Origin: Mycolicibacterium rufum
GTDB taxonomy: Bacteria > Actinomycetota > Actinomycetes > Mycobacteriales > Mycobacteriaceae
DNA length: 64,000 bases
Direction of reading: 5' to 3'
Assembly (NCBI RefSeq): GCF_022374875.2
Contig: NZ_CP092427.2
Coordinates: 4,278,001-4,342,000, forward strand
Each line of letters begins with the position of its first letter. Within the stretch, counting starts at the first letter, position 1. Below are positions 53,577-62,276 of the stretch, in pieces. The position numbers and the translations under genes were made by a program. The notes beneath the pieces were generated by a model. The model had not been told where the DNA came from and did no database searches. It saw only the letters and a program-made list of their open reading frames with translations.

Positions 53577-53696
53577 TCACCAGTGCGACGCGCGGCAGCC
53601 GGCCGCGATGTTGTGACAGTGCTTGCCCTCTTTGCATCGGCTGCACCGGCACCGGCACTCGTGGTCCGGACTGCGCTGCGGGGTGTGCTGCACCAT
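53577..53696 (-). CDS. Cys/His-rich 39-residue peptide, probable metal binder
   Basis: 39 residues with six Cys and five His in a dense array: ECRCRCSRCKEGKHCH, then NIAAGC and a final SHW. The CxCxCxxC and HCH pattern indicates soft-metal binding, such as copper(I) or zinc. It starts eight bases after the FGE stop on the same strand, so it is the last gene of the sulfatase-HAD-FGE operon. FGE needs copper(I) between two Cys, so a copper-delivery role is a natural hypothesis. It is not the known MymT metallothionein as I recall its sequence. Confidence 0.65.
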   Translation of the reverse strand: MVQHTPQRSPDHECRCRCSRCKEGKHCHNIAAGCRASHW

Positions 53697-53704
53697 GATC
53701 GCTC

Positions 53705-54583
53705 TTATCGTTTGACACAGCGAAAACCGATGTGGCTCATGCCCGTATCCACCTGCTGCGGGCGGCGGGCGGCGGGCCGGTAACGCTTGCAGTAGCTGTC
53801 GGCGCACAGGAACGAACCGCCCTTGATGACCCTTCGCGGCACGGCGACCCCGGGCTGGAGGAGGTCGTAGGTGTCGGCGGCGCAGCACGGCTGCTCGTCG
53901 CGGGTGGCGCCGTACCAGTCGGTCGTCCACTCCCACACGTTGCCCGCCATGTCGAACAGTCCGTAGCCGTTGGGCGGGAACGATCCGACCGGGGTGCTGC
54001 GCCCGTAGCCGCGGTCGGGCAGATACGGGAACAGGCCGTGCCAGTAGTTGGCCAGCCGACGGTCGGGGCCCTCCGGTTCGTCGCCCCAGGTGTACACGGT
54101 GTGCGCCAGTCCGCCGCGGGCCGCGACCTCCCACTCGGCCTCCGTCGGCAACGCGCAGCCGGCCCACTGCGCGTAGGCGTCGGCGTCGTCGAACGCGATG
54201 TGCACCACCGGATGGTCTTCGCGGCCCCGGGTCGAGGAGCGCGGTCCGCGCGGGTGGCGCCAGCTCGCGCCCGGTGTCCACCGCCACCACAGGTTCAGGT
54301 GGCGCAGATCGACCGGGCCGTCGGTGCGCGCGAACACCATCGAACCCGGTTGCACGTTCTCCGGCGGCGCCCCCGGGAAGTCCCGGGGATCGAGCGGACG
54401 CTCCGCGACGGTGACGTAGCCCGTCGCGACGACGAACTCCTCGAACTGGGCATTGGTCACCGGGTGGGGCTGCATCCAGAACCCGTCGACGGTGACCTCC
54501 CGCGCGGGTCCCTCCTCCGGGTAGTGGTCGTCGGATCCCACGACCGCGGTCTGGGGTGGGATCCAGACCAGGTCCTCGGTCAC
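53705..54583 (-). CDS. Formylglycine-generating enzyme (sulfatase maturation)
   Basis: A 292-residue FGE-sulfatase domain protein. It oxidises a Cys in the CxPxR/CxAxR motif of sulfatases to C-alpha-formylglycine. The two copper(I)-binding Cys are C260 and C265 in GGSFLCADSYCKRYRP, the hallmark of active aerobic FGE. The C-type-lectin-like fold is supported by PVTNAQFEEFV, LPTEAEWEVAARGG and NVWEWTTDWYG. The GTG start overlaps the HAD gene stop by four bases (GTGA). No export signal was found, so it acts in the cytoplasm on the unfolded sulfatase encoded two genes upstream. Confidence 0.93.
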   Translation of the reverse strand: MTEDLVWIPPQTAVVGSDDHYPEEGPAREVTVDGFWMQPHPVTNAQFEEFVVATGYVTVAERPLDPRDFPGAPPENVQPGSMVFARTDGPVDLRHLNLWWRWTPGASWRHPRGPRSSTRGREDHPVVHIAFDDADAYAQWAGCALPTEAEWEVAARGGLAHTVYTWGDEPEGPDRRLANYWHGLFPYLPDRGYGRSTPVGSFPPNGYGLFDMAGNVWEWTTDWYGATRDEQPCCAADTYDLLQPGVAVPRRVIKGGSFLCADSYCKRYRPAARRPQQVDTGMSHIGFRCVKR

Positions 54584-55485
54584 GAGAAGACCGTGGCCCA
54601 GTCGTCGCGGATGCTGCTCACGACCCAGCCCCGCCGCGGCGCGAGGCCGAGTGCCTTCTCCGCGCCGGCGACGTAGTCGAACTCGCGCGCAACGTCGTCG
54701 TGGCGCACCAGCAGCGACAGCGACGGCCCCGGCCCGGCGTCGGTGAACTGCAGCATCTCGATGTCCCCGTTGGAGTTTCCCGCGGCGAAGATCGGGCGCC
54801 GTCCGGTGCGCCCCCAGATCCGCACCGGCTTGACCGGACCGTCGTCGAGGAACTCCGGCGTCGCCGTCGTCCGCAGATGCCCGTCGGTGAAATCCAGGCC
54901 CACCGAGCTGCCGATCACCCGCTCGGGCGGGATGCCGTACATCGCGGTGGTGACCGGACGCATGAAGTCGCGGCCGCCGCCGGAGGCGATGTAGGTGGTG
55001 AACCCGTGCGCCTCGAGATGGCGCAGCAGCTCGATCATCGGCGCGTAGCCGCATTCGGTGTAGGGCCGGCCCAGCACCGGGTGGCGGGCCCGGGCGAAGA
55101 ACGTCGTGACGTGCTCGGCGTGTTCGTCGACCGTCATTCCCGCGTACGCCGAAAGGATGCCCCGGGCAAGCACTTTCATCGCGGAGTCGTCGCCGTTGTA
55201 GTGCTGCGTCACCGCATCGCCGAACCAGGCCAGGTCCCCGGAGGCGGCGGCCAGGTAGGGCTGCGCCCCGGCCAGCGACGGATCGGCCGCGGCCTGCTCG
55301 GCGAGCCGGCGCACCAGGAAGTCCAGCTGGACGTACGCCGGCTTCTCACACCACAGCGTGCCGTCGTTGTCGAACACCGCGACACGTTCCTCGGGGGCGA
55401 CCTCGCGCTCGACCTGGGCCACGAACTCGATGATCGCCGACTTCGCGGATCCGTCGTTCCAGGACGCGAGTTCGGCCACGCTCAC
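54580..55485 (-). CDS. HAD-superfamily phosphatase-like protein in the sulfatase operon
   Basis: A 301-residue HAD hydrolase. Nucleophile Asp39 and acid/base Asp41 are in VAVFDNDGTLW, motif II is near IASGGGRDFM, and motif III/IV is FAAGNSNGDIEML. The class resembles phosphoserine-phosphatase-like enzymes; the substrate is unknown. The GTG start overlaps the sulfatase stop by four bases and its stop overlaps the FGE start, so translation of all three is coupled. It may process a phosphorylated product of the sulfatase pathway, by inference only. Confidence 0.8.
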   Translation of the reverse strand: MSVAELASWNDGSAKSAIIEFVAQVEREVAPEERVAVFDNDGTLWCEKPAYVQLDFLVRRLAEQAAADPSLAGAQPYLAAASGDLAWFGDAVTQHYNGDDSAMKVLARGILSAYAGMTVDEHAEHVTTFFARARHPVLGRPYTECGYAPMIELLRHLEAHGFTTYIASGGGRDFMRPVTTAMYGIPPERVIGSSVGLDFTDGHLRTTATPEFLDDGPVKPVRIWGRTGRRPIFAAGNSNGDIEMLQFTDAGPGPSLSLLVRHDDVAREFDYVAGAEKALGLAPRRGWVVSSIRDDWATVFS

Positions 55486-57026
55486 CCGCCGCCGGTCGCC
55501 AGGAACTTCTCGAGTTCCTCGACCGCGTTGTCGATCGTGAACGACGCGGGTTCCTGCCGGGGCGGGAATTCCCGGAAGGTCCCGAGGAACTGGTTCACGA
55601 TCGCCGTCGCGTAGAACATCAGGAAGAGCCTGTCGATCATCCAGTCCCAGTACGTGTTCGAGGTGACGTCGGCTCTCTCGAACGGATCGGTGCGCAGGTT
55701 GAACAGCTTCGGCGCGCGCAGCCTGGTGAAGGGTTCGAACCACACCTGCAGCGTTCCGGGGCAGCGCTGCTCCATGAAGACGATCTTCCAGTTGTCCGCG
55801 CGGATGCCCAGCACGTCGCCGTCGTCGGAGAAGTAGATCATGCCTCGCCGCGGGCTCTCGTCGACCTCACCGGTCAGGTACGGCAGCAGGTTGTAGCCGT
55901 CGATGTGCACGTGATAGGTCATGTCGCCGATGGTGTGCCCCGCCTTGAGCTTGTCGACGATGTCGGGGTCGCCCGCGGCCGCCAGAAACGTCGGCAGCCA
56001 GTCGTGGTGTTGCACGATCTCGTTGGACACCGAGCCCGCCGCGATCTTGCCCGGCCAACGGATCAGCTCCGGGACCCGGAAGGCGCCCTCCCAGTTGGTG
56101 GCCTTCTCGCTGCGGAACGGAGTGGTGGCGCCGTCGGGCCAGCTGTTGGCGTGCGGGCCGTTGTCGGTCGAGTAGATGACGATGGTGTCCTCGGCGATGC
56201 CGAGTTCGTCCAGCAGGTCGAGCAGCGTGCCCACATTGCGGTCGTGGTCGATCATCGTGTCGTGGTACGGCGACTGCCAGCGGCCCGCCTGACCCCGGCT
56301 CTCCGGCTTGGTGTGCGTCCGGAAATGCATGTGCGTCATGTTCATCCAGACGAAGAACGGGGTACCGCCGTCGTGCTGGCGGCGGATGAAATCAGCGCAC
56401 GCCGTGGTGGTTTCGTCGTCGATGGTCTCCATCCGCAGCTTGGTCAGCGGGCCGGTGTCCTCGATGCGCTGCTTGCCGACCGGGCCGTAGCGCTCGTCGA
56501 TCTCGCCGGAGTCCTCCTCGGTGGCCCAGGAGTGGATCACGCCGCGGGGGAGCAGCGCCCGGCGCAGCAGCGGCGCCTCCTCGGCGGTCGGGTAGTCCTC
56601 GTGCTCGGGCTCCTCTTCGGCGTTGAGGTGGTAGAGGTTTCCAAAGAACTCGTCGAATCCGTGCGCCGTCGGCAGGTACTTGTTGAGGTCACCCAGATGG
56701 TTCTTGCCGAACTGGCCGGTGGCGTAGCCGAGCGGCTTGAGCAGCTCGGCGATCGTCGGGTCCTCCTTCTGCAACCCGATGTCGACCCCGGGCATGCCGA
56801 CCTTGCTCATCCCGGTGCGGTACACGCTCTGCCCGGTGATGAACGACGACCGCCCGGCGGTGCAGCTCTGCTCGCCGTAGGAGTCGGTGAACAGCATGCC
56901 CTCGTCGGCGATCCGGTCGATGTTGGGCGTGAAATAGCCCATCATTCCGCGGCTGTAGCAACTCAGGTTGGAGATGCCGATGTCATCTCCCCAGATGACC
57001 AGGATGTTGGGTTTTCCGTCAGGCAT
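55482..57026 (-). CDS. Type I sulfatase with CTAGR activation motif
   Basis: A 514-residue alkaline-phosphatase-superfamily sulfatase. Metal-binding Asp residues are in VIWGDDIGISN. The Cys to be converted to formylglycine is C55 in EQSCTAGRSSFITGQ (CxAxR, an accepted FGE site). HLGDLNKYLPT and IYSTDNGPHANSWPDG hold further active-site residues. No signal peptide is visible, so it is cytoplasmic or exported unusually. The substrate is unknown. It leads the operon with HAD, FGE and the Cys-rich peptide. Start ATG 57026 after AAAGGG. Confidence 0.92.
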   Translation of the reverse strand: MPDGKPNILVIWGDDIGISNLSCYSRGMMGYFTPNIDRIADEGMLFTDSYGEQSCTAGRSSFITGQSVYRTGMSKVGMPGVDIGLQKEDPTIAELLKPLGYATGQFGKNHLGDLNKYLPTAHGFDEFFGNLYHLNAEEEPEHEDYPTAEEAPLLRRALLPRGVIHSWATEEDSGEIDERYGPVGKQRIEDTGPLTKLRMETIDDETTTACADFIRRQHDGGTPFFVWMNMTHMHFRTHTKPESRGQAGRWQSPYHDTMIDHDRNVGTLLDLLDELGIAEDTIVIYSTDNGPHANSWPDGATTPFRSEKATNWEGAFRVPELIRWPGKIAAGSVSNEIVQHHDWLPTFLAAAGDPDIVDKLKAGHTIGDMTYHVHIDGYNLLPYLTGEVDESPRRGMIYFSDDGDVLGIRADNWKIVFMEQRCPGTLQVWFEPFTRLRAPKLFNLRTDPFERADVTSNTYWDWMIDRLFLMFYATAIVNQFLGTFREFPPRQEPASFTIDNAVEELEKFLATGGG

Positions 57027-57154
57027 GTGTGTTCAGCCCTTTCGTGAATTGTCGAGCCCACCAAGCGCTGACGTCACCACCGGCGCCTGGGATGAACCCT
57101 AGGACGGCCGCGGATCCCCATCAGCCGATTGAGCACTCTCGGGACCTCCGGTTC

Positions 57155-57202
57155 TTGACTTTCCCAACGGGAAAGTGGGACCCTCCTTTCCGAGAAGGAA
57201 AG
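57155..57202 (+). promoter_or_regulatory. Tandem palindromes before the membrane protein/regulator pair
   Basis: ACTTTCCC-AAC-GGGAAAGT (57158-57176) is a perfect palindrome overlapping a -35-like TTGACT (57155-57160). CTTTCC-GAGAA-GGAAAG (57186-57202) is a second copy of the same half-sites, ten bases downstream and covering the ribosome site. This is the layout of an autoregulatory operator for the winged-helix protein encoded by the second gene. Confidence 0.7.
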
Positions 57203-57212
57203 TGGGGCTGTC

Positions 57213-57677
57213 ATGGAGGAGGTCACGCCGGGAGACGCGCGTGCCGCGCTCGACGCCGTCGGCCAGGCCAGGGCGCGGGTCGCCGACGAAGTGGGCCTGC
57301 CCCAGTGGTACTGGTGGCTGCTGGCATCGGCCTGGCTGGTCCTCGGCGTGATCGGCGACATCGGCCCGCAATGGCTCGCGATCGCCGCCACCGTGGCCTT
57401 CGGTCTCGCGCACTCCACGATCGCAGCGCGCCGCCTCGACGGGCGCCGCCGCACCCGCCGGCTCCAGATCCGTTCCGAGATCGCGGGCCGCCGCACCCCG
57501 GCCGTCGTGATCGGCATGCTGCTGGCCCTCGTCGCCGTCACGATCGTCGCCGGGGTGGTGCTCCACGAAGACGGCGCCCGTCATCCCGGTATCGGCGCGG
57601 CGGTGCTCGTCGCCGCCATCGTCGGGCTGAGAGGAGACGGCATGTTGCGGGTGCTGCGCCGCTGGGCCCGGGCGTGA
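57213..57677 (+). CDS. Membrane protein paired with winged-helix regulator
   Basis: 154 residues with about four transmembrane helices (YWWLLASAWLVLGVIG, WLAIAATVAFGL, VVIGMLLALVAVTIVAG, AAVLVAAIVGL). The N-terminal 30 residues form an amphipathic helix (ARAALDAVGQARARVADEVG). The stop overlaps the regulator GTG by four bases. Such small membrane proteins are often encoded with HTH_34-type regulators in actinobacteria. The function is unknown. The ATG follows AAGGAAAG, which is part of the second palindrome. Confidence 0.68.
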   Translation: MEEVTPGDARAALDAVGQARARVADEVGLPQWYWWLLASAWLVLGVIGDIGPQWLAIAATVAFGLAHSTIAARRLDGRRRTRRLQIRSEIAGRRTPAVVIGMLLALVAVTIVAGVVLHEDGARHPGIGAAVLVAAIVGLRGDGMLRVLRRWARA

Positions 57678-58048
57678 CGGCGCCGCGCTTCGACGAGCTG
57701 ATCCATCCCAGCACGCGGCTGTCGCTGGTGGCAACCCTGGCCGCCGCCGATTGGGCCGACTTCGGTTATCTCAAAGACGTTCTCTCGCTATCAGATTCGG
57801 CGTTGTCCAAGCAGCTTGCAGTGCTGGAGCAGGCCGGTTACGTCATCACCGAACGTCGCCTGGACGGCGCCCGCCACAAGGTGCGCGCGCAACTGAGTGC
57901 GGCCGGCCGCACCGCCTTCGACGGCCACGTCGCGGCGTTGCGTGTCCTCGTCTCCGGCGGCGCTCAGCCCTCGGGCGGGGCGGGGGCGGCGGCGTGCACC
58001 AGCGGCTCGCCCGACGCGGCCTTCATCCGGTCGAACAACTCGACGTAG
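57674..58048 (+). CDS. Winged-helix (HTH_34/MarR-like) transcriptional regulator
   Basis: 124 residues. Residues about 5-90 form a winged helix (FDELIHPSTRLSLVATLAAAD, recognition helix LSDSALSKQLAVLEQAGYV, wing TERRLDGARHKVRAQLS). Proteins of this family normally end near HVAALRVLV. Here another 28 or so residues (Gly/Ala/Ser-rich) follow, encoded antisense to the last 85 bases of the 3beta-HSD gene. The natural stop may have been lost. The probable operators are the palindromes before the operon. Confidence 0.78.
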   Translation: MTAPRFDELIHPSTRLSLVATLAAADWADFGYLKDVLSLSDSALSKQLAVLEQAGYVITERRLDGARHKVRAQLSAAGRTAFDGHVAALRVLVSGGAQPSGGAGAAACTSGSPDAAFIRSNNST

Positions 58049-59076
58049 TACGGCAGGCACTGCTGCAGCGCCTGCTCGGTGGTGAACAGCGGCCGATAGC
58101 CCAGGTCCCGCTCGGCCTTGGCGATGGAGAAGTAGTTGTCGAGGTAGAGCCGTTCCACCGCAAGCGGTTCCAGCAGCGGCTTGGGCAGGCCGAAGCGGAA
58201 ATGCAGGACCTGCCACACCGTCATCGCGAACCACACCAGCCGGCCGGGCACCCGCACCTTCGGCCACGGCTCGCCGCAGGCCTCCACCACCGGACGGGAG
58301 AACTCGAACATGTTGATCGGTTCACCGTCGTTGATGAAGTAGGCCTGGCCAGGCGCCGTCCCGCCGGGCACGAGATGCTCGGCCGCGAGGATGAACCCGT
58401 GAATCAGGTTGTGCACGTAGGAGTTGTCGAGCTTGACCTTCTCGCTGCCGACCAGCACCTTGACGTGGCCGGCCAGCACGCTCTCGAACACCTTGCGAAA
58501 CATCGTCTGGTCGCCGCGGCCCCAGATGCCGCTGGGCCGGATCGAGCAGGTGAGCATGCCCGACACCCCGTTCTGGGACAGCACGTACTTCTCCGCGGCC
58601 ACCTTCGTCTCGGTGTAGAGGTCGTTGAACCGCTCGGTGTAGGGCAGGGTCTCGTCGCCTCCGGAGATGCGCTGACCGCCCATCACCACGCTGTTGGACG
58701 CGGTGTAGACGAACCGTTGGGTGCCCGCCTTCTGTGCGGCCTGCACCAGGTTCTGGGTGCCGGTGACGTTGACCGCGAAGCTGCGCCGGCGGTACTCCTC
58801 GGTGACCGAGGCGCCGCCCATCAGGTCGATGATCGCCGCGGTGTGGATGACGGTGTCGATTCCGTCGACCGCGCGCGCGACCACCTCGGGATCGGTGATG
58901 TCGCCCTCGAGCACCTCCAGTCGGGGGTGGGTCGGTAGCGGGGAGGGTGCCCGGTCGAAGGAGCGCACCTCGTGGCCGCGGTCCAGGAGCGTGCTCACCA
59001 GGTTCGCGCCCACGAAGCCGGATCCGCCGGTCACCAGGACCCGGCCGAGTGTGGTCGTCATCGCTGCATCACCCAT
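57964..59076 (-). CDS. 3beta-hydroxysteroid dehydrogenase/isomerase-like (Rv1106c-like)
   Basis: A 370-residue extended short-chain dehydrogenase. The NAD motif is LVTGGSGFVGANLV, catalytic Tyr and Lys are in NDLYTETKVAAEKY, and the 3beta-HSD family regions include SNSVVMGGQRISGGDETLPY (exactly at the family position) and GHVKVLVGSEKVKLDNSYVHN in part. In mycobacteria it oxidises cholesterol to cholestenone. ATG 59076 is six bases from a -10 box TAGTCT (59083-59088 on the plus strand) and a KstR-type box follows, so it is probably sterol-inducible and leaderless. Confidence 0.9.
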   Translation of the reverse strand: MGDAAMTTTLGRVLVTGGSGFVGANLVSTLLDRGHEVRSFDRAPSPLPTHPRLEVLEGDITDPEVVARAVDGIDTVIHTAAIIDLMGGASVTEEYRRRSFAVNVTGTQNLVQAAQKAGTQRFVYTASNSVVMGGQRISGGDETLPYTERFNDLYTETKVAAEKYVLSQNGVSGMLTCSIRPSGIWGRGDQTMFRKVFESVLAGHVKVLVGSEKVKLDNSYVHNLIHGFILAAEHLVPGGTAPGQAYFINDGEPINMFEFSRPVVEACGEPWPKVRVPGRLVWFAMTVWQVLHFRFGLPKPLLEPLAVERLYLDNYFSIAKAERDLGYRPLFTTEQALQQCLPYYVELFDRMKAASGEPLVHAAAPAPPEG

Positions 59077-59082
59077 GCGGGC

Positions 59083-59104
59083 AGACTAACTGAAACGTGT
59101 TCCA
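59083..59104 (-). promoter_or_regulatory. 3beta-HSD promoter with KstR-type box
   Basis: On the minus strand TAGTCT (59083-59088) is the -10 box. TGAAACGTGTTCCA (59091-59104, plus strand) fits the KstR consensus TNNAACNNGTTNNA and covers the region between -10 and -35, where a repressor would block RNA polymerase. Confidence 0.7.
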
Positions 59105-59138
59105 GTTTTCCAGCCCCGGTGCCGCGAACCTGGTCGAC

Positions 59139-59351
59139 TCAGCGCTCGTCACCGTCGCCGGACGCCAGTGCATCCTCGACCCGCTTGCGGGCGCCAGCTA
59201 AGTGTTCTTCGCAGCATTTGGCCAGTTCCTCGCCGCGCTCCCACAGCTTCAGCGATGCATCCAGATCGAGGCCGCCGTGTTCGAGCTGCTGCACCACCTC
59301 GATCAGCTCGTCGCGCGCCTCTTCGTAGCCCAGCTTGCTAATAGGCTTCAT
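59139..59351 (-). CDS. xseB: Exodeoxyribonuclease VII small subunit
   Basis: A 70-residue helical protein ([24 protein letters not shown], in the family order, then [16 protein letters not shown]). It forms the accessory coiled-coil subunit of exonuclease VII, which degrades single-stranded DNA. Its ATG overlaps the xseA stop by four bases (ATGA). Matches Rv1107c. Confidence 0.92.
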   Translation of the reverse strand: MKPISKLGYEEARDELIEVVQQLEHGGLDLDASLKLWERGEELAKCCEEHLAGARKRVEDALASGDGDER

Positions 59352-60613
59352 TCTCCGCCTCCCACTGCACCCTCGCTGACGGCTGTGATCGCTCCGTCGG
59401 ACACTCGCACGCGCAACCGCGTCCCGGCGGGGGCGTCCGCGACGGCGTGCAGCACATGCGGCACACCGTCGGCGCGCACCGCCTGGACCACCGCATAGCC
59501 GCGCGCCAGCGTCGCCGCCGGACCCAGCGTGGTGAGCCGCGCCGCAAGGTGTCCCACCCGCTCGGATTCGGCGCCCAGCAGCCGGGTGATGTCGCGCCGC
59601 GCGGCCCGTCGGGCCCGGTGGATCTCCTCGGCGCGGGCGGTGATCGCCTCCAGCGGCCGGGCCAGGACCGGCCGGCTGCGCAGTTGGGCCAGCGTGTGCT
59701 GCTCGCGGTTGACCCAGTTGCGCAGCGCCCGGGCGCTGCGCCGACGCAGATCGCCGACCAGCGCCTGCTCGGCGGCGGTGTCGGGCACGATCCGCTTCGC
59801 CGCGTCGGTCGGGGTGGCCGCGCGCAGGTCGGCGACGAGGTCGCACAGCGGATTGTCGGGTTCGTGGCCGATCGCGCTGACCACCGGCGTGGTGCAGCGG
59901 ACGATCTCGCGGCACAGCGTCTCGTCGGAGAACGGCAGCAGATCCTCGACGCTGCCACCGCCGCGCGCCAGCACGATCACGTCGACGTCCGGATGGGCGT
60001 CGAGCGCACGCAGCGCCTCGACGATCTGCGGGACCGCGTTCGGCCCCTGCACCACGGTGTTGCGCACCTCGAAGCGGACCGCAGGCCAGCGGCCCGACGC
60101 CACCGCCATGATGTCGTGTTCGGCCGCCGACGCGCGGCCGGTGATCAGCCCGATGGTGCCGGGCAGGAACGGGATCGGCCGCTTGAGTCGCGGGTCGAAC
60201 AGACCCTCGGCATCGAGCAGTCGGCGCAGCCGTTCGATGCGGGCCAGCAGTTCCCCGACGCCCACCGCCCGGATGTCGCTGACGCGCAGCGAGAACGTGC
60301 CACGGCCGGTGTAGAAATTCGGCTTGCCGTAGACGATCACCTGCGTGCCGTCGGTCATCTTCACCGGGGCGTTGGTGACCAGGTCCCGCGGGCACGTCAG
60401 CGACAGCGACATGTCGGCGGCCGGGTCACGCAGCGTGATGTAGGCGGTGTTGGAGTTCGGCCGCAGCGTCAGCTGCGCGATCTGCCCCTCCACCCACACC
60501 GCGCCGAGCTTGTCGATCCAGCCCGCGACGCGGATCGCGACGCCGCGGACGGGAAACGGGTTCTCCGGCGACTGCCCGGGCGCACTGTCCACTTCCGAGC
60601 CCGCTCGGGTCAC
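59348..60613 (-). CDS. xseA: Exodeoxyribonuclease VII large subunit
   Basis: 421 residues. The N-terminal OB fold (about 20-115, [21 protein letters not shown]) is followed by the catalytic domain with [31 protein letters not shown] and [17 protein letters not shown], the metal-dependent active site, then a long coiled coil that holds XseB. It starts with GTG 60613, overlapping the upstream gene stop by four bases (GTGA). With xseB it provides repair and recombination exonuclease activity. Confidence 0.93.
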   Translation of the reverse strand: MTRAGSEVDSAPGQSPENPFPVRGVAIRVAGWIDKLGAVWVEGQIAQLTLRPNSNTAYITLRDPAADMSLSLTCPRDLVTNAPVKMTDGTQVIVYGKPNFYTGRGTFSLRVSDIRAVGVGELLARIERLRRLLDAEGLFDPRLKRPIPFLPGTIGLITGRASAAEHDIMAVASGRWPAVRFEVRNTVVQGPNAVPQIVEALRALDAHPDVDVIVLARGGGSVEDLLPFSDETLCREIVRCTTPVVSAIGHEPDNPLCDLVADLRAATPTDAAKRIVPDTAAEQALVGDLRRRSARALRNWVNREQHTLAQLRSRPVLARPLEAITARAEEIHRARRAARRDITRLLGAESERVGHLAARLTTLGPAATLARGYAVVQAVRADGVPHVLHAVADAPAGTRLRVRVSDGAITAVSEGAVGGGE

Positions 60614-61191
60614 TTCGCCGACGCGCGGGTGATCCTGTTGGCCAGCAGCGTCTGGAACGGGGCGCGCGCCTTCGTCGACTCCTCGTAGCTCAGCAGAGCC
60701 TCCAGGTCGGAGATCCGCAGCGAGGTGAGACGGGCGCGCAGCTGCGCCAGCGTCAGGCTCTCGTAGTCGATCTCGGTGACGATCTCCGGGGCGTCGGCCG
60801 CCGCCGGCTCGGAACCGGGGGTCGCGGTCGTGTTCGGTCCCTCGGGCTCCTCGCTGAACAGCGCGAAGCGGCCCTCGGTCAGCCGCTCGCCGTCGCGCAC
60901 CGGCAGCGGTACCACGTCACCGCCCTCGCTCTGCGGCGCGTCCGCCAGATCCTCGTCGAACGTCGCCCACTCGGGCTGCTCGTCCTTGGGTGGGAAGATC
61001 GTCTCGAGGGTCTCGTCGCCCTTGATCACCAGGACCGCGACGTCCTGCTGCACCTTCATCACGAGCTGGGCGATCTGACTCGCGACGGTCATCGGGTACA
61101 TCAGGATCGTCTGCGGGAGCTTGCGGGTCTCCTCGAGCGCGGTCACCGCTGCACCCACCAGCAGACGGACCCCGTACGGTGCAGTTGCCAT
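60610..61191 (-). CDS. Lipid droplet-associated protein (Rv1109c-like)
   Basis: 193 residues. The N-terminal 50 residues form an amphipathic/hydrophobic region ([22 protein letters not shown], then [20 protein letters not shown] as a second helix) like mycobacterial lipid-droplet-associated proteins. An acidic linker rich in Glu, Pro and Thr and a C-terminal helical domain ([22 protein letters not shown] in part) complete it. The ATG at 61191 has TAGGCT six bases upstream; the GTG two codons earlier would lie too close to that box. It heads the xseA-xseB operon and is divergent from ispH. Confidence 0.75.
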   Translation of the reverse strand: MATAPYGVRLLVGAAVTALEETRKLPQTILMYPMTVASQIAQLVMKVQQDVAVLVIKGDETLETIFPPKDEQPEWATFDEDLADAPQSEGGDVVPLPVRDGERLTEGRFALFSEEPEGPNTTATPGSEPAAADAPEIVTEIDYESLTLAQLRARLTSLRISDLEALLSYEESTKARAPFQTLLANRITRASAK

Positions 61192-61244
61192 GGCCACAGC
61201 CTACGGCTGGGCGGCAGGGGTGGCGGGTCAGTACCCTGGGACCC

Positions 61245-62258
61245 ATGCCGCCGACTGTCAACATGGGGATCCCGGGCGCCAGCCGATCCGCGCTGGGCAC
61301 GGCTCCCGGCCAGGACGCCGGCAAGCGGGTGCTGCTGGCCGAACCCCGGGGATACTGCGCCGGCGTGGACCGTGCCGTGGAAACCGTCGAACGCGCGCTG
61401 GCCAAGCACGGCGCCCCGGTCTACGTGCGTCACGAGATCGTGCACAACCGCTACGTGGTCGACACGCTGACCAAGGCGGGCGCGGTGTTCGTCGAGCAGA
61501 CCGACGAGGTGCCCGAGGGCGCCATCGTGGTGTTCTCCGCGCACGGCGTCGCGCCGTGGGTGCACACCGAGGCCGCCGAGCGCAACCTGCAGACCATCGA
61601 CGCCACCTGCCCGCTGGTCACCAAGGTGCACAACGAGGCCAAGAGGTTCGCCCGCGACGACTACGACATCCTGCTGGTCGGGCACGAGGGCCACGAGGAG
61701 GTGGTGGGCACCGCTGGAGAGGCGCCCGACCACGTCCAGGTGGTCGACAACCCCGACGCGGTGGACAAGGTGACCGTGCGCGACCCGGACAAGGTGGTGT
61801 GGCTGTCGCAGACCACGCTGTCGGTCGACGAGACGATGGAGACCGTGCGCCGGCTGCGGGAGAAGTTCCCGACGCTGCAGGATCCGCCGAGCGACGACAT
61901 CTGCTACGCCACCCAGAACCGCCAGGTCGCGGTCAAGGCGATGGCGCCCGAGTGCCAGCTGGTGATCGTCGTCGGCTCCCGCAACTCGTCGAACTCGGTG
62001 CGGCTGGTCGAGGTGGCCCTGAACGCCGGCGCCGACGCGGCCCATCTGGTCGACTACGCCGAGGACATCGACCCGCAGTGGCTGTCCGGGGTGGCGACGG
62101 TCGGCGTGACGTCGGGGGCGTCGGTCCCCGAGATCCTGGTGCGCGGCGTCCTCGACCGGTTGGCCGAGTACGGCTACGACACCGTGCAGCCCGTCACCAC
62201 CGCCAACGAGACACTCGTGTTCGCGTTGCCCCGGGAGATCCGTCCCGCGCGGACGTAG
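61245..62258 (+). CDS. ispH: 4-hydroxy-3-methylbut-2-enyl diphosphate reductase
   Basis: A 337-residue iron-sulfur enzyme, the last step of the MEP isoprenoid pathway, giving IPP and DMAPP. The three cluster Cys are in [20 protein letters not shown] and [11 protein letters not shown]. Catalytic His residues are in YVRHEIVHN and [10 protein letters not shown] -10 box TACCCT (61232-61237) lies seven bases upstream of ATG 61245, so the mRNA is predicted to be leaderless. It is IspH2-like by place (Rv1110). Its product feeds the Z-prenyl synthase encoded 25 kb away. Confidence 0.93.
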   Translation: MPPTVNMGIPGASRSALGTAPGQDAGKRVLLAEPRGYCAGVDRAVETVERALAKHGAPVYVRHEIVHNRYVVDTLTKAGAVFVEQTDEVPEGAIVVFSAHGVAPWVHTEAAERNLQTIDATCPLVTKVHNEAKRFARDDYDILLVGHEGHEEVVGTAGEAPDHVQVVDNPDAVDKVTVRDPDKVVWLSQTTLSVDETMETVRRLREKFPTLQDPPSDDICYATQNRQVAVKAMAPECQLVIVVGSRNSSNSVRLVEVALNAGADAAHLVDYAEDIDPQWLSGVATVGVTSGASVPEILVRGVLDRLAEYGYDTVQPVTTANETLVFALPREIRPART

Positions 62259-62276
62259 CGGGTACGTTCGGGCTCT

